Shown here one piece after another: positions 34,302 to 45,136 of a stretch of 64,000 nucleotides of DNA. Source of the DNA: Lunularia cruciata. Lineage: Eukaryota > Streptophyta > Marchantiopsida > Lunulariales > Lunulariaceae. The notes beneath the pieces are model-generated. The model had not been told where the DNA came from. It saw only the letters and a list, made by a program, of their open reading frames with translations, and made no database searches. The position numbers were made by a program, and so were the translations under genes. The DNA lies in the NCBI GenBank assembly GCA_948567375.1, contig OX419761.1, forward strand, positions 24,802,501 through 24,866,500, read 5' to 3'. Numbering within the stretch: position 1 is the stretch's first letter; every line of letters begins with the position of its first letter.

Positions 34302-34983
34302 TGTAACACCCATTTGTGCATGTGTGTGGTATTGTGATATTTAGCTTGGTATTACAAGTACTTAAGAGATATTATTTATATAGAGATAAAGGATGGTTCT
34401 ATATTAGTCATGGTTAGCTAAAGTTAGTCATAGCTAAGATAGATGGGACCTTACTTTAGAGGAAGTAGAAAAGATGAGCACCACTATTTTGGATTTTAGT
34501 GTGTTGACTTGGTATTATTCCTAGGTGTTTGGCTTTGGGGAAAGAGTTGAGAACTCTTGGGCCCGCAAGCCTTTTTGTTTTGGATTCTTCTTTAGTCCAA
34601 GGATAGCCCATGTGAAGGAATCCTTGCTTTAGTGGTTGGGTCAAGATAAGGGGAATATGCCCATGTGAATGGATATTCCTTTCTACTTTTTGACTTTACT
34701 TGACTTTTAGTCTAGTAACTTGAGTTACTACGGTAATTAGTAACTTTGGTACGTAACTATTTCACAAGTATATAAACAAGGGGTGAGGAGGTACTCATCA
34801 TCCTTTCATTTGCAACTATCTCTCTCTCTCATTGAGTTCTCTAGTGAGCAATGTCTTGAGTCTTGGAGTGTTAGCCTTGGAGGAGTATGATGGAGTTTGG
34901 GTTCCTTGCCTTCTTAGTCCATGGTGCGCTACCATAATAGCCATCAGAGGTTCATCCTGAGTGAGAGAACAGGCCGGCTCACA
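34302..34983 (+). repeat. C1 5' LTR
   Basis: 682 bp from TGTAACACCC to GGCTCACA. A TATA-like 'tatataaac' near 34,769-34,777 lies before a CT-rich 'tctctctctctc' tract, a plausible core promoter. Confidence 0.9.
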
Positions 34984-34987
34984 TTTT

Positions 34988-35004
34988 TGGTTCCGTTGCC
35001 GGGA
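34988..35004 (+). other. Primer-binding site of C1
   Basis: TGGTTCCGTTGCCGGGA follows the 5' LTR after four bases. It resembles the complement of the plant tRNA-Asp 3' end, with two mismatches. C2 has the same site after its LTR. Confidence 0.75.
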
Positions 35005-35842
35005 CCTCTCTAGAAGGCAAGATAATGTTCCGCGTCCAATTCTACATTAGGCAGAAGGAGGCTATGAGAGCTCACTTGGAGAGAACATTAGGAGAGGAGA
35101 GGGCTGAACTTATGTTAGAGAACCAAGATCCATTTGTATACCCTGTAGTTCATTATGATGTCTTTGAGGTGATTTTGTATATCTTGTACACATGAGAGGA
35201 ATTGGAGAGATTGTGTGAGGTGGATTGCAGATTTTGGGGATTAAGGTGATTTTGGGCAAAATCTCAAGTTTGAGATCTGGACTTGAGATTTCTACACATG
35301 ATAGCTTGGGTTATCTTTCACTTAGCACACTTGAAATTATTGAGAGAGCTTTTATGCGCACTGGGCTAGAATTTTAGAAAGTTGAAAGGGTAAAGTGCTC
35401 CCGCAACTGCATGCTCTCTGGACAATTGTACAGAGTCTGCCATTTCTTCAATTTTCAGTGAATTGTGCTGAAAATTCCCAAGCAAATTCAGTGCATTGTA
35501 TTCTACCTTCTGCCGCAAAAATTAGAGAGAGATCGTTTTTGCGCAGGGTGTTATGAGTTTTTGAATTGAAGGGGGTGGTTTTCAGACAAATCTGAAATAT
35601 GGGTGCTGAATAGAAAGGTGTTTAGGCCAAATGGCTCAATGAAAAGATCTGAAATTTTGCAAGGAGGGACGCCCTGGAGTTGTGATCAAGTGTGGAAAAT
35701 TTCAGAGGACTGTGACATATTGGTTGGGAGATTTGAGTGACATTGTGAGGAAGGGTCAATTCTGCAGAGTGGAGATCTCATGCATGAGAAGTTTGAGATC
35801 AACAAAAAGCATGTTTGAGTGTTTAGATTCATCTTGGGGAAC

Positions 35843-36316
35843 ATGGAAGGTCATCAAGAGTGGAAATTGAGATTATGCAAGGTTCCCCAAGGGTTTGAGG
35901 TGATTGTAGGGGTGGATTTGAGGAAAAGAGAGTTTACAATAGAATTTGAAGAGAGTGTTGAGAGGATCCAAAAACCTACACCACTTGGAGGAAAGAATGA
36001 GTCTAAGTGCTTTCTATGTGGAGAGAAGGGACATAAGGCAACTTCATGTCCATTGACCTTTGAGAGCAAGAGATTGAGGGAAAGGAGAGGCTTACTTGAC
36101 TTGGGTTTGCATGTTGGACCTTCTTCACCAAGATTGGGAGGGAGAAGATCTAAGACCAAGGAGTTGTGTGAGGTTTGTGGAGTTGAAGGACTTCCAAAAG
36201 GACATGAGTGTAGTGGAGTAAAAGCACTTTTGGAAACTTTGGTGAAGGATCTTGGAGAGAGTCTTAGTACAGCTACAGAAATACTACCACCTTCATCAGC
36301 TAGTTCTCAAGATTAG
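35843..36316 (+). CDS. C1 upstream ORF with zinc knuckle
   Basis: This frame of about 157 codons lies between the PBS and gag. I chose the ATG at 35,843 (MEGHQEWKLRLCKVPQGF) because it is the first Met shared with the C2 copy at 48,041. It has one CFLCGEKGHKATSC knuckle (C-x2-C-x4-H-x4-C) and a second Cys/His pair (CEVCGVEGLPKGHEC). The first half resembles no domain that I know. It ends in a Ser-rich tail, and a spacer of about 235 bp separates it from gag. Binding of element RNA is plausible. Retention as an open frame in both C1 and C2 argues for function. Extra upstream ORFs are known in some Tat/Ogre elements, but I cannot equate this one with them. Confidence 0.7.
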   Translation: MEGHQEWKLRLCKVPQGFEVIVGVDLRKREFTIEFEESVERIQKPTPLGGKNESKCFLCGEKGHKATSCPLTFESKRLRERRGLLDLGLHVGPSSPRLGGRRSKTKELCEVCGVEGLPKGHECSGVKALLETLVKDLGESLSTATEILPPSSASSQD

Positions 36317-36551
36317 TGATGGAGATAATCTTTCAACTTATGGATAAATTATCCATGAGAGTTAGATTAATATGCACTCTAGGATTTGATGTTGCTATAG
36401 AAATCTTGGAGCAACCTGAACCTTTTGTGTTTTCTAGAGTGGATTATTCTCAGATGGTGTTAGTCATGTATATACTCTATTAGTAATAGAGTGAGAGAAA
36501 AGAAAAGAGAAAAAAAAAATTGAGAGAAAAGAAAGATAGTGAGGGGTTAAG

Positions 36552-38168
36552 ATGGGGAAACTTCCGGTTTTCTTTGGCAAGGATGGAGAAGATGTGGAGG
36601 CCTTTGTGAGAGACTTCAAGAGAGCTTGCATAGGAAACAATGAGAGGAGGAAGAATGAGTGGGCCTCATTATCACCAGATTTCTTTGAGGATGCAGCACT
36701 TACATGGTATGAGTCAGAATACCAAAAGAGAGAGAGGAGAGAAGGGGAAGAGGAGTCTTGGGAGACTTTGACTTCAGCACTCATTGAGAACTTTCTTCCT
36801 GATGAGAGTTATGAGAGATTGATGAGTGAGGTTACATTTCTCAAGCAAGGAGATGGAGAGAAAGTGAGGGTCTATGTGGAAAGAGTGGAAAAGTTGGAGT
36901 CCAGATTTTGCATAGTGTTGAGGAAGGGTGGGGATGATGTGGAGACTACAATGATTGGCATAGAGGCCATGCTCACCAAGAATTTTGTGGGAGGATTGAG
37001 ACCACAAATTAGAAGCAAGGTGAGATATGAGAAACCTTCTTCCAAGGTTGAAGCTATCAAGATCGCAATTCGTATGGAGGAGAGTTTGGAAGGGGATGAG
37101 AGTGATTTGGTGGTGAAGGAGGTTATGCATCCTCCTCAAGGCTACAAGTATGGTGGAACTTCTGATACTTTGGTGACAAGGGTTGCACCACAAGTAGTAG
37201 TTGCTCCAGTTCTTGCACCTCCACCAAAAGATCCACTCCAAACCATCACAGAACAACTTGCGGATCTCAAGATCAATGTGGTGCAACTATGGGAGAAGAG
37301 AGAGGTGGATCAGAATGTAGGGAGAGGGCCTAGGAGTTATGGAAACTATCCATATAGAGGAGGCCAACCAGCCAACAATTTCAATGATAGAAATTGTTTT
37401 GGTTGTGGAGGAAGAGGCCATATCCAAAGGAATTGCCCAAATTCCACTTACCATGGAGGAAGGGGTTATGAGGGAGCCAATAGAGGGAAAGAGGGAGGTA
37501 GTGAAACCCAAGTGGCTCCTAATCCCAACAAAGGTAAGGGGATAGCATCCATAGATGTGGTTGAAAGTAAGTATGAGAAGGGAGAGTGCTCAAACTCCAA
37601 GGGTCTTAATTTGGAGCTTTTGGCACAAGAGAAGAAGAGAGCTTGTTTTGCAGAGGATGTTCACTCTTCTCAAGGATTTACTTCAAGCAATGATACTCCT
37701 ATGTCTACTAGGAGCACTCGCACCTCAACACCATCAACAACAAAGACTCCAAGGAAGAAGTTGGGGATGGAGGACTTCTTGATCTCAAAGCAACAATGGA
37801 ACTACAATGTGTTGGAGGATGTTGGTAGTCACAAGGCTAACATCACAGTGGGCCAATTAATTGCTTTGAACCCTACCTTGAGAAAGGAGCTTAGAGGTGG
37901 TTTGAGTTCTACAAGGAGCAAGAAGAAGAAGAAAGCAAAAGTTCCAGTATCAATGGGGGTGGTGGATGCCAAGCCAGCACCATGGGAAGCTCATGAATAT
38001 GCCTCCAAGATTGATGTGAGAGTGAATGGTCACAACATCAAGGATGCATTGGTTGATGGAGGATCAGCAGTGAATGCCATGTCAGAAAGGTTGATGAAGA
38101 AGTTGGGTATGATACCCTCAAGACCTTCAACATTTGTGGTGAGCATGGCAAACAAGCAACAAGTTTGA
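36552..38168 (+). CDS. C1 gag and N-terminal half of protease
   Basis: 538 residues starting MGKLPVFFGKDGEDVEAFV. The capsid (WASLSPDFFEDAALTWYESE, ALIENFLPDESYERLMSEV) is followed by a CFGCGGRGHIQRNC knuckle and a Ser/Thr/Lys-rich linker. At the C-terminus lies the first protease motif, INDV-type ALVDGGSAVNAM, with the catalytic aspartate. The frame ends at TGA (38,166-38,168) in the middle of protease and continues in the same frame beyond. C2 has the same TGA. This could be an inactivating CGA-to-TGA change inherited by both copies, or a site of readthrough. Confidence 0.88.
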   Translation: MGKLPVFFGKDGEDVEAFVRDFKRACIGNNERRKNEWASLSPDFFEDAALTWYESEYQKRERREGEEESWETLTSALIENFLPDESYERLMSEVTFLKQGDGEKVRVYVERVEKLESRFCIVLRKGGDDVETTMIGIEAMLTKNFVGGLRPQIRSKVRYEKPSSKVEAIKIAIRMEESLEGDESDLVVKEVMHPPQGYKYGGTSDTLVTRVAPQVVVAPVLAPPPKDPLQTITEQLADLKINVVQLWEKREVDQNVGRGPRSYGNYPYRGGQPANNFNDRNCFGCGGRGHIQRNCPNSTYHGGRGYEGANRGKEGGSETQVAPNPNKGKGIASIDVVESKYEKGECSNSKGLNLELLAQEKKRACFAEDVHSSQGFTSSNDTPMSTRSTRTSTPSTTKTPRKKLGMEDFLISKQQWNYNVLEDVGSHKANITVGQLIALNPTLRKELRGGLSSTRSKKKKKAKVPVSMGVVDAKPAPWEAHEYASKIDVRVNGHNIKDALVDGGSAVNAMSERLMKKLGMIPSRPSTFVVSMANKQQV

Positions 38169-38876
38169 CCAATAGGGGTGATGGATAAGGTGGTAGTTTC
38201 AGTTATGGGAGTTCAAAATCTCATGACTTTCCAAGTCTTGAAGGATTCAAGCTATGACTTACTTCTTGGGAGGCCATGGTTGAGAGCAGCACGCACAACT
38301 GATCGATGGCACAAAGGGTACTTGAGGATTGGGCCATCAAACCATAGAGTCACTGTTCTTGTGACTAACACCACCAACACTTCACATTCAGATACACCAT
38401 CTTCTGATTATTGGGAATCAGATTCTGAAGAAGGAGCTTCAGGTGTGGACACAAGCATGGAAGAGGAGACTTCCACGGAGGAAGATGAATCTGAATCTGA
38501 TTCAGATGTGTATCCTTTGTGTGCTGTGGATTTTGCACCTAAGCCAGAGGTTTTGAAGGACCCAGATAAATCACCATTGACACTTGAGGAGGTAGAGAGA
38601 AGGTTATCTACCCTCAAGTATGGCCCAAATGTTACCAAGGAGGAGAAGGTGAGATTTGAGGAGATTTTCCGCAAGTTCATCCATGTGTTTGCTTTTAGTT
38701 ACAAGGATTTGAAGGAAGTCACCTTGGAGGAGCACAAGATAGAGGTGGAGTCACATGCAAGACCAATCCGCCAAAAGCAACGTCGCATTAGCCCACCAAT
38801 ATCTTTGGTTGTGAAGGAGGAGATTGATAAGCTCAAGGAGGCTGGATTTATCTTTGAGGTGGAGAATTCAGAATAG
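38169..38876 (+). CDS. C1 protease C-terminal half and linker to reverse transcriptase
   Basis: In frame with gag after the TGA: PIGVMDKVVVSVMG, then SSYDLLLGRPWLRAARTT, the second half of a retropepsin. An acidic linker (SDSEEGASGVDTSMEEE) and the usual reverse-transcriptase lead-in follow (EEHKIEVESHARPIRQKQRR). It ends at TAG (38,874-38,876), where TGG is expected, since EWVSPIVIV is the common form. This is a G-to-A nonsense change. There is no own start codon before the open part. Confidence 0.8.
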   Translation, partial: PIGVMDKVVVSVMGVQNLMTFQVLKDSSYDLLLGRPWLRAARTTDRWHKGYLRIGPSNHRVTVLVTNTTNTSHSDTPSSDYWESDSEEGASGVDTSMEEETSTEEDESESDSDVYPLCAVDFAPKPEVLKDPDKSPLTLEEVERRLSTLKYGPNVTKEEKVRFEEIFRKFIHVFAFSYKDLKEVTLEEHKIEVESHARPIRQKQRRISPPISLVVKEEIDKLKEAGFIFEVENSE

Positions 38877-41378
38877 GTGTCTCCAATTGTCATTGTGAAG
38901 AAAAAGAATGGCAAGCTTCGGGTATGTGTGGATTACAAGAAGCTCAATGCTGTTACCAAGAAGGACTACTACCCATTGCCATTCATTGATGAGATCTTGG
39001 AGGAGGTTGTAGGTCATGAGAGGTACAGTTTTGGAGATGGTTATAGTGGATATAACCAAATCAAGATTGCACCAGAGCATCAACAACTCACTACATTCAC
39101 CACACCTTGGAGAACTTATGCTTTCAAGGTCATGCCTTTTGGGCTTTGCAATGCTCCAGCTACATTCCAACGGTTCATGAACAAGGTATTTGAACCTTTC
39201 ATTGGGAAATTTGTGAGAGATTTCATTGATGACTTTTGTGTCTATGGGAGCAAGGAGGAGCACTTTGAGCACCTAATCAAAGTCTTGCAACGCTTGGATG
39301 AGGCAAATGCATCACTCAACCCAGAGAAGTGCATTTTTGGATGTGAAGAAGGTCTACTTTTGGGGCATATCATCTCCAAGGATGGAATAGCAATTGATCT
39401 TGAGAAGGTGAGGAAAATCTCAGACCTTCCATTCCCTTCAAGCTTGACAAAGTTACGCCAATTCTTGGGGATGGTTGGGTACTATAGGAGGTTCATCTTC
39501 TCATTTTCCAACAAGGCTTATGCATTGACCATCTACATGAAGAAGGGTGTAGATTACATGGTGATTTTGGAAGATAAGGAGGCTCTCAAAGCTTTTGAGG
39601 AGCTCAAGCAATCCCTTGTTGTAGCTCCAATTCTTGCTAAACCTGATTGGAGTAAACCTTTCATCCTCTACACTGATGCTTCTAATGTAGCTATAGGATG
39701 CACTCTTAGTCAATTAGACCAAGATGGGCATGATCATCCAATAGCTTATGCTAGTAGGCAGATGGTTTCAGCAGAGAAGAACTACTCTGTCACGGAGAGA
39801 AAAGGGTTGGCAGTGATCTTTGGTCTCAAGAAGTTTAGACACTACTTGATTGGAGGGAAAGCCACCATTGTTACGGATCACAAGGCTTTGAAGTACATCT
39901 TCAACAAGCCTAATGTTGAAGGGAGACTAGCAAGGTGGATGATACTCTTGTCTGAGTATGACTACACCATTGAAGATAGGCCAGGAAAGAAACATGCAAA
40001 TGATGATTTATTATCTAGAGCCTATGATCATGATGGAGATGAGCCAGTGGATGATTCCTTCCCGGATGAGGAGCTCATGACAATCTCAGTCACTCAAGAG
40101 GTTCCAATGGAGTACAAGGAGATTGTGGATTTTGTGACAAAAGGTAACTATCCAGAAGGGATGCATGCTAGGGAGAGGAAGGCCCTTGCAGCAAGATCTA
40201 GACCTTACACAATGGTGGAGGATATTCTTTTTCACCAAGGAGCAGATGGTCTACTTCAAAGAGCAGTGGGTAAGGAAGAGTCTATCCTACTCATAAAGGA
40301 GTTTCATGAAGGTTTAGTATGGGGAGGACACTTTGCAGGAAAGGTGACTGCTTTCAAGATTCTAGATGCAGGTTACCATTGGAGAGGGATTTTCAAGGAT
40401 TGTCTTGATTATTGCAAAACTTGTCATGTTTGTCAAGCTTTTGCTAGAAAGTCTACATCCACTCCACCACTTAGATCAATTCCATTGCTAGGACCTTTTG
40501 AGAAGTGGGGAATTGATTTTGTAGGTCTTCTCAATAGAACCCCAAGGAACAATCGGTACATTGTGGTAGTTACTGATTACCTTACCAAGTGGGTTGAGGC
40601 TAGACCATTGAGGGACAAGAATGAAGATGAAGTGGGTAGATTTCTTTATGAACGCATTATCACTAGGTTTGGATGCCCTTTGGAGTTGGTTTCTGATAGA
40701 GGAGGAGAGTTTACAGGAAGCATTACTACAGCCATGCTACGACATTTCTCTATCACACATAGAGTAACTACATCCTATAAGCCAAATTCCAATGGCTTGG
40801 CAGAGAGAACCAATCAGACCTTGTGCATGATGTTGGCCAAAGATGTAGAAATGGAGGGGGCTAAACATCATTGGGACAAGAGGATTCATGCAGTTTTGTG
40901 GGAGTATAGGACAACCATGAAAACTTCCACTGGATATTCTCCATTTCAATTGGTGTATGGTATTGAGTCTACCTTACCTATTCACTTTGATCTTCCTACC
41001 TTCCAAAGCATTCATAGGAGATTGAAGAAAGCACAAGGAGGTGATGCAGAGAAGTCAAGGAAGGATCAACTCATGGAGTTGGAAGAGGCAAGAGCAGTTG
41101 CTATGGTTCGAGTGGAGCAAGCCCAAAGGAAACAAAAGGAGAGCTATGATAAGAGGCAAGACAAGAAGAAGGTGGAGCCTTTCAAAGAAGGTGATTGGGT
41201 AATGTTGTTTGATTCCATTCGATTCAAGAGAGTGCAAAAGAAGTTTTTGCCTAAGTACTTTGGACCTTTCATAGTGGAGAAGGTGTGGGGAAATTACACC
41301 TATGATCTCAAGGAGTTGGGAGGAAGATACTTTGATAGGATTAACCATGATAAGTTGAAGATGTACCATAGAAGGTAG
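38877..41378 (+). CDS. C1 reverse transcriptase, RNase H and integrase
   Basis: One uninterrupted 833-codon frame. Reverse transcriptase has KKKNGKLRVCVDYKKLN, MPFGLCNAPATFQRF and the catalytic FIDDF, then LLGHIISKDGIAID and FLGMVGYYRRFI. RNase H has LYTDASNVAIGC, TERKGLAVI and VTDHKALKY. Integrase has GGHFAGK..CKTCHVC, then WGIDFVG, LVSDRGGEF and SNGLAERTNQ, and a tail ending RINHDKLKMYHRR without a chromodomain or PHD finger. All catalytic residues are present. Frame 0 is shared with gag-protease. Only the two stops upstream prevent a full polyprotein. Confidence 0.92.
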   Translation: MSPIVIVKKKNGKLRVCVDYKKLNAVTKKDYYPLPFIDEILEEVVGHERYSFGDGYSGYNQIKIAPEHQQLTTFTTPWRTYAFKVMPFGLCNAPATFQRFMNKVFEPFIGKFVRDFIDDFCVYGSKEEHFEHLIKVLQRLDEANASLNPEKCIFGCEEGLLLGHIISKDGIAIDLEKVRKISDLPFPSSLTKLRQFLGMVGYYRRFIFSFSNKAYALTIYMKKGVDYMVILEDKEALKAFEELKQSLVVAPILAKPDWSKPFILYTDASNVAIGCTLSQLDQDGHDHPIAYASRQMVSAEKNYSVTERKGLAVIFGLKKFRHYLIGGKATIVTDHKALKYIFNKPNVEGRLARWMILLSEYDYTIEDRPGKKHANDDLLSRAYDHDGDEPVDDSFPDEELMTISVTQEVPMEYKEIVDFVTKGNYPEGMHARERKALAARSRPYTMVEDILFHQGADGLLQRAVGKEESILLIKEFHEGLVWGGHFAGKVTAFKILDAGYHWRGIFKDCLDYCKTCHVCQAFARKSTSTPPLRSIPLLGPFEKWGIDFVGLLNRTPRNNRYIVVVTDYLTKWVEARPLRDKNEDEVGRFLYERIITRFGCPLELVSDRGGEFTGSITTAMLRHFSITHRVTTSYKPNSNGLAERTNQTLCMMLAKDVEMEGAKHHWDKRIHAVLWEYRTTMKTSTGYSPFQLVYGIESTLPIHFDLPTFQSIHRRLKKAQGGDAEKSRKDQLMELEEARAVAMVRVEQAQRKQKESYDKRQDKKKVEPFKEGDWVMLFDSIRFKRVQKKFLPKYFGPFIVEKVWGNYTYDLKELGGRYFDRINHDKLKMYHRR

Positions 41379-41426
41379 AGAGACCTTCACTTTGAGGACA
41401 AAGTGAAAACTTAGTCCGAGGGTAAA

Positions 41427-42107
41427 TGTAACACCCATTTGTGCATGTGTGTGGTATTGTGATATTTAGCTTGGTATTACAAGTACTTAAGAGATATTAT
41501 TTATATAGAGATAAAGGATGGTTCTATATTAGTCATGGTTAGCTAAATTTAGTCATAGCTAAGATAGATGGGACCTTACTTTAGAGGAAGTAGAAAAGAT
41601 GAGCACCACTATTTTGGATTTTAGTGTGTTGACTTGGTATTATTCCTAGGTGTTTGGCTTTGGGGAAAGAGTTGAGAACTCTTGGGCCCGCAAGCCTTTT
41701 TGTTTTGGATTCTTCTTTAGTCCAAGGATAGCCCATGTGAAGGAATCCTTGCTTTAGTGGTTGGGTCAAGATAAGGGGAATATGCCCATGTGAATGGATA
41801 TTCCTTTCTACTTTTTGACTTTACTTGACTTTTAGTCTAGTAACTTGAGTTACTACGGTAATTAGTAACTTTGGTACGTAACTATTTCACAAGTATATAA
41901 ACAAGGGGTGAGGAGGTACTCATCATCCTTTCATTTGCAACTATCTCTCTCTCTCATTGAGTTCTCTAGTGAGCAATGTCTTGAGTCTTGGAGTGTTAGC
42001 CTTGGAGGAGTATGATGGAGTTTGGGTTCCTTGCCTTCTTAGTCCATGGTGCGCTACCATAATAGCCATCAGAGGTTCATCCTGAGTGAGAGACAGGCCG
42101 GCTCACA
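41427..42107 (+). repeat. C1 3' LTR
   Basis: 681 bp, nearly identical to the 5' LTR. The preceding 'ccgagggtaaa' is the likely but weak polypurine tract. Confidence 0.9.
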
Positions 42108-43854
42108 GACTTGTCTCCTAACCTCTCCTCTCTGTGGGTCCAACTCCATTGATGCTCCTCTAGGCTCTGGAGCACGTATTGCACTCCTAATCACTGCTGC
42201 AGATGCATCCACCTGTGTTGCTCCGCACATGAAGTCCAAAGCATCTCTATCACCAGCATATGAGGTGGAAGCCTCAGCACCCAAATCTGATCTCCTCTGA
42301 GCAATAACCATACTAGCCAATCTTTGCTCCAACTGCTCAATCTGAGTAGCCATAGTTGTGTCAGAAGTAAGGGCAGGTACTGCACCCCTACTAGGTGTAG
42401 ATCCTCTCCCACCACCTCTACCACCTCGTCCTCCATAAACTGGAGCTCCTCTACTACCTTCTATAGCAGCCCTACCACTCCATAACTCCGGGTGTAGGTC
42501 AAAACGCCGATCACTAGTGTGACCAAATCTGTGGCAATGCTCACACTGCCTCTATGCTGGCTGTGATGCATCCGAGGTATCAAGTGCACTACCCTAAGTA
42601 CACTCTCTTTGATGGTGAGGTCCACCACAAGTCCAACAAGCAACACCACCACTCACTAGCTGCTGCTGACCCAAAAATGAGGATAAGGGTCTAACTCCAC
42701 TAGGCCCTCCACTAGCTCCATAGGATCTGGGCTGTCCACCTTGTCCTTGAAAACCAACTGGGCATGATGCACTCTGCTGCACTCTGCTGCACTCTAGAAG
42801 AAGTCACAGCTATGGATGAGGTCTCCCTACCAAATCCAGATGTCACCACTCTCTCCTCCACCATGTTAAGCTCAATACGCTCAGCCAAACCAAAGACCAC
42901 TGCCAAAGTAGGCAAAGTAGCTTGTAACAACATAGCATCATGAACTCTATGTTGCAACTCCTTGTCCAGTATCCCATACCAAAACTGGACTGCCTAGGCC
43001 TTAGTAACTCTCTGAGTGAAACTGATCAGCCGCCTCATGCGAGTGTATGCCTCACATAGGCTCTCTCCAGCCTTCCACTGGAACTCCTGCAAGCTCCTCA
43101 ACTTATCAGTCCGCACTCCTTGGTAGTTCTGCCTCAAACATAGGAAGAACTCCACCATTGGGTTAAACCCCGGTACCACACCACCTCTTGCAGTGGTACC
43201 TCCACTCGTAGTAGCACTATCTCCCACTACTGCACCTATACTAGCTCCACCAACACTACTTGAGCTAGAACTCATAGGTATAGCCAATCTACTCCTGGCC
43301 ACCGAACCTGAAGTGATAGAGACATAGTTCGGAGACCAATACTATCTCCATAACTCAATCTCCTCCAAATGAGCTCTCTTGAACTCATGGTAGTCATCCA
43401 TTGGCGGACCCTCCAGATGCTGAAACAACTCCTTCCATGCCATGAAGGGTGTGAACAAAGTTGGGTTCCGCATCTACTGTAGATCACACCAACTATCAAA
43501 CTCCTGGATGAAGTCATCCAACTCAATGGTACCCACTGTACCAGAGTAACGCCTATGGCCTTTGGAGGCCCCATAAATCTCATCCATGTCCCACAACAAC
43601 GGTGCGGACACACCAAGTGCACTCTCAATTGAATTAGCTCCTACGTCAAACTCCAACTCAGAGTCAATCTCCTCCCTCACTAGGACCTGAGATACAGGCT
43701 GACCCCGAGTGCCACTCTGAGTAAACCCACTACGTACTGTAGGGCTATCTCCTCTGGAATCCCCAAAGAACTCTATCGTGACCAAGTAACCGCAACAGCA
43801 AACCCAAACCACCAACTGCAACCGCAAGTGCCCACCAAGTGCCAACACCACCAC
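42108..43854 (-). pseudogene. A2 gag
   Basis: The A2 gag lies right of C1 and corresponds to 8,550-10,281 of A1. The capsid part (NPMVEFFLCLRQNYQGV, MARSRLAIPMSSSSSSVGG) is at 42,994-43,302, the RVQQSA region at 42,712-42,957, and the zinc-knuckle region near 42,500-42,560. Frames change several times. The TAG after CDLQ (43,474-43,476) is shared with A1 and so predates both insertions. A short 'ctctgctgca' duplication near 42,772-42,793 is specific to A2. Confidence 0.78.
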
Positions 43855-45136
43855 GTGCTAACACCACCAAGTGCCAATACCAACTAAGCACCACCCACTA
43901 ATGTAACTCTAACCAAGATAACTACACTAGGAGAAAGGGCAACCTGTAACCTGCCATCATGACACGCACTCTCACGGTCTACAGGTCATCACTTCTTGCC
44001 TCACCAGAGAGAAACAAAAGTAGTTTGACTGGTTATCACTCCAGCTTCACCGCCGAGAGCACACCAGAGCACCAACACTCAAAAGTTAGGGCACCTCACA
44101 CAAACATGGTACACAAACAAGAAGTAGAGAATGGAGGGAGTCCAATCACAAGAAATCTAAACGAAAACACTCCATCTCATAAGACAACACGGGACTTACT
44201 CTACCACCATTTGGCATTTGACATAAGAGAAGTTTGTATCTAAGTCCTAAGCTACCAGGATCACCAAGAATGGGATCAAATTGCCTCTCCTAGCCAAAGC
44301 TACATGTGTATAGATAACAGTGGCACAGTTGCTATGACAACAAGTGAGGGTGGACCAGTTGGCTAGGGCACCAGTCTAGGAACAAGAGATCTAGGGGTCA
44401 AACCCTATTGCACACAATCTAGCAGGAAAGGTAGATTTTGCCAACCAATGACCAAGATCTACTCTAAACTAGCTAGCCTCACGCCAACAAGTTGGCTCTT
44501 CTGGCACTTCTAGGCCTTCATAGCCTCTTATAGCCCTATGCCTCTAAACGCCAAAGTTCAGCCAAATGAGGCCTTTCTTCTTGCCACTTCGAATCTCCTC
44601 CAAAATTGGCAAAACTTCTCCAAACTTGCAAAAGTCCTCCAAACTAGCAAAAGTCCTCCAAATCTGGCCAAATAGAAAAACTCCTCCAAATCTGGCCAAA
44701 ATCTGATGTAAATTCCAACCAAAATCTGATATAAACCCTAAAGTTGGTTGTCCGCCAAATCCCCCGCTAACTTTCCACTTGAGCCAAATTGACAACATGG
44801 GTTTTTCCAAATCACAAATTCATGAGAATAGCTTCCTAACTCCACCTTCAATTTGACTTTCTGAGCCCAAATCGTAGCAAATTGGTCATGCCTTCACCTC
44901 TTGAGCTCAAAATCACAACCACTGCTCAAAATTTGCTCCTTCTTTGCTCAAAATTTGGCCAGCGCTTCTGCACACCATCTACCTTATTGCTAAATCTGCA
45001 TCAATCGAATAAACTTTTGCACACTAGGGAAACATTGAACTTGAATTGAGCTACCAACGATCCACCAAGCTTGGAGATACCACCAACACTCAAAGTTCCT
45101 ACACCCAATTTCCCCCTGACTTCACTTCTCTGATGT
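43855..45136 (-). repeat. A2 leader and block Z
   Basis: Non-coding. The leader runs to about 44,218 with the candidate primer site at 44,197-44,209. Block Z follows from 'tgacataagag' at 44,219 to the start of Y. It is collinear with 10,282-11,519 of A1. Confidence 0.65.

Larger units (their letters stand above)
34302..42107 (+). mobile_element. Young Ty3/gypsy element C1
   Basis: A complete 7.8-kb plus-strand element inserted in A2. The LTRs are 34,302-34,983 and 41,427-42,107 and differ by about two changes in 682 bp: one substitution (aaagtt/aaattt) and one inserted base near the end (gagagaacagg/gagagacagg). A 4-5 bp target duplication is present with one mismatch (gacc/gact). The internal order is PBS, a small zinc-knuckle ORF, gag, protease, reverse transcriptase, RNase H, integrase. 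The polyprotein is one frame with two in-frame stops. It is the youngest full element in the window. Confidence 0.92.
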
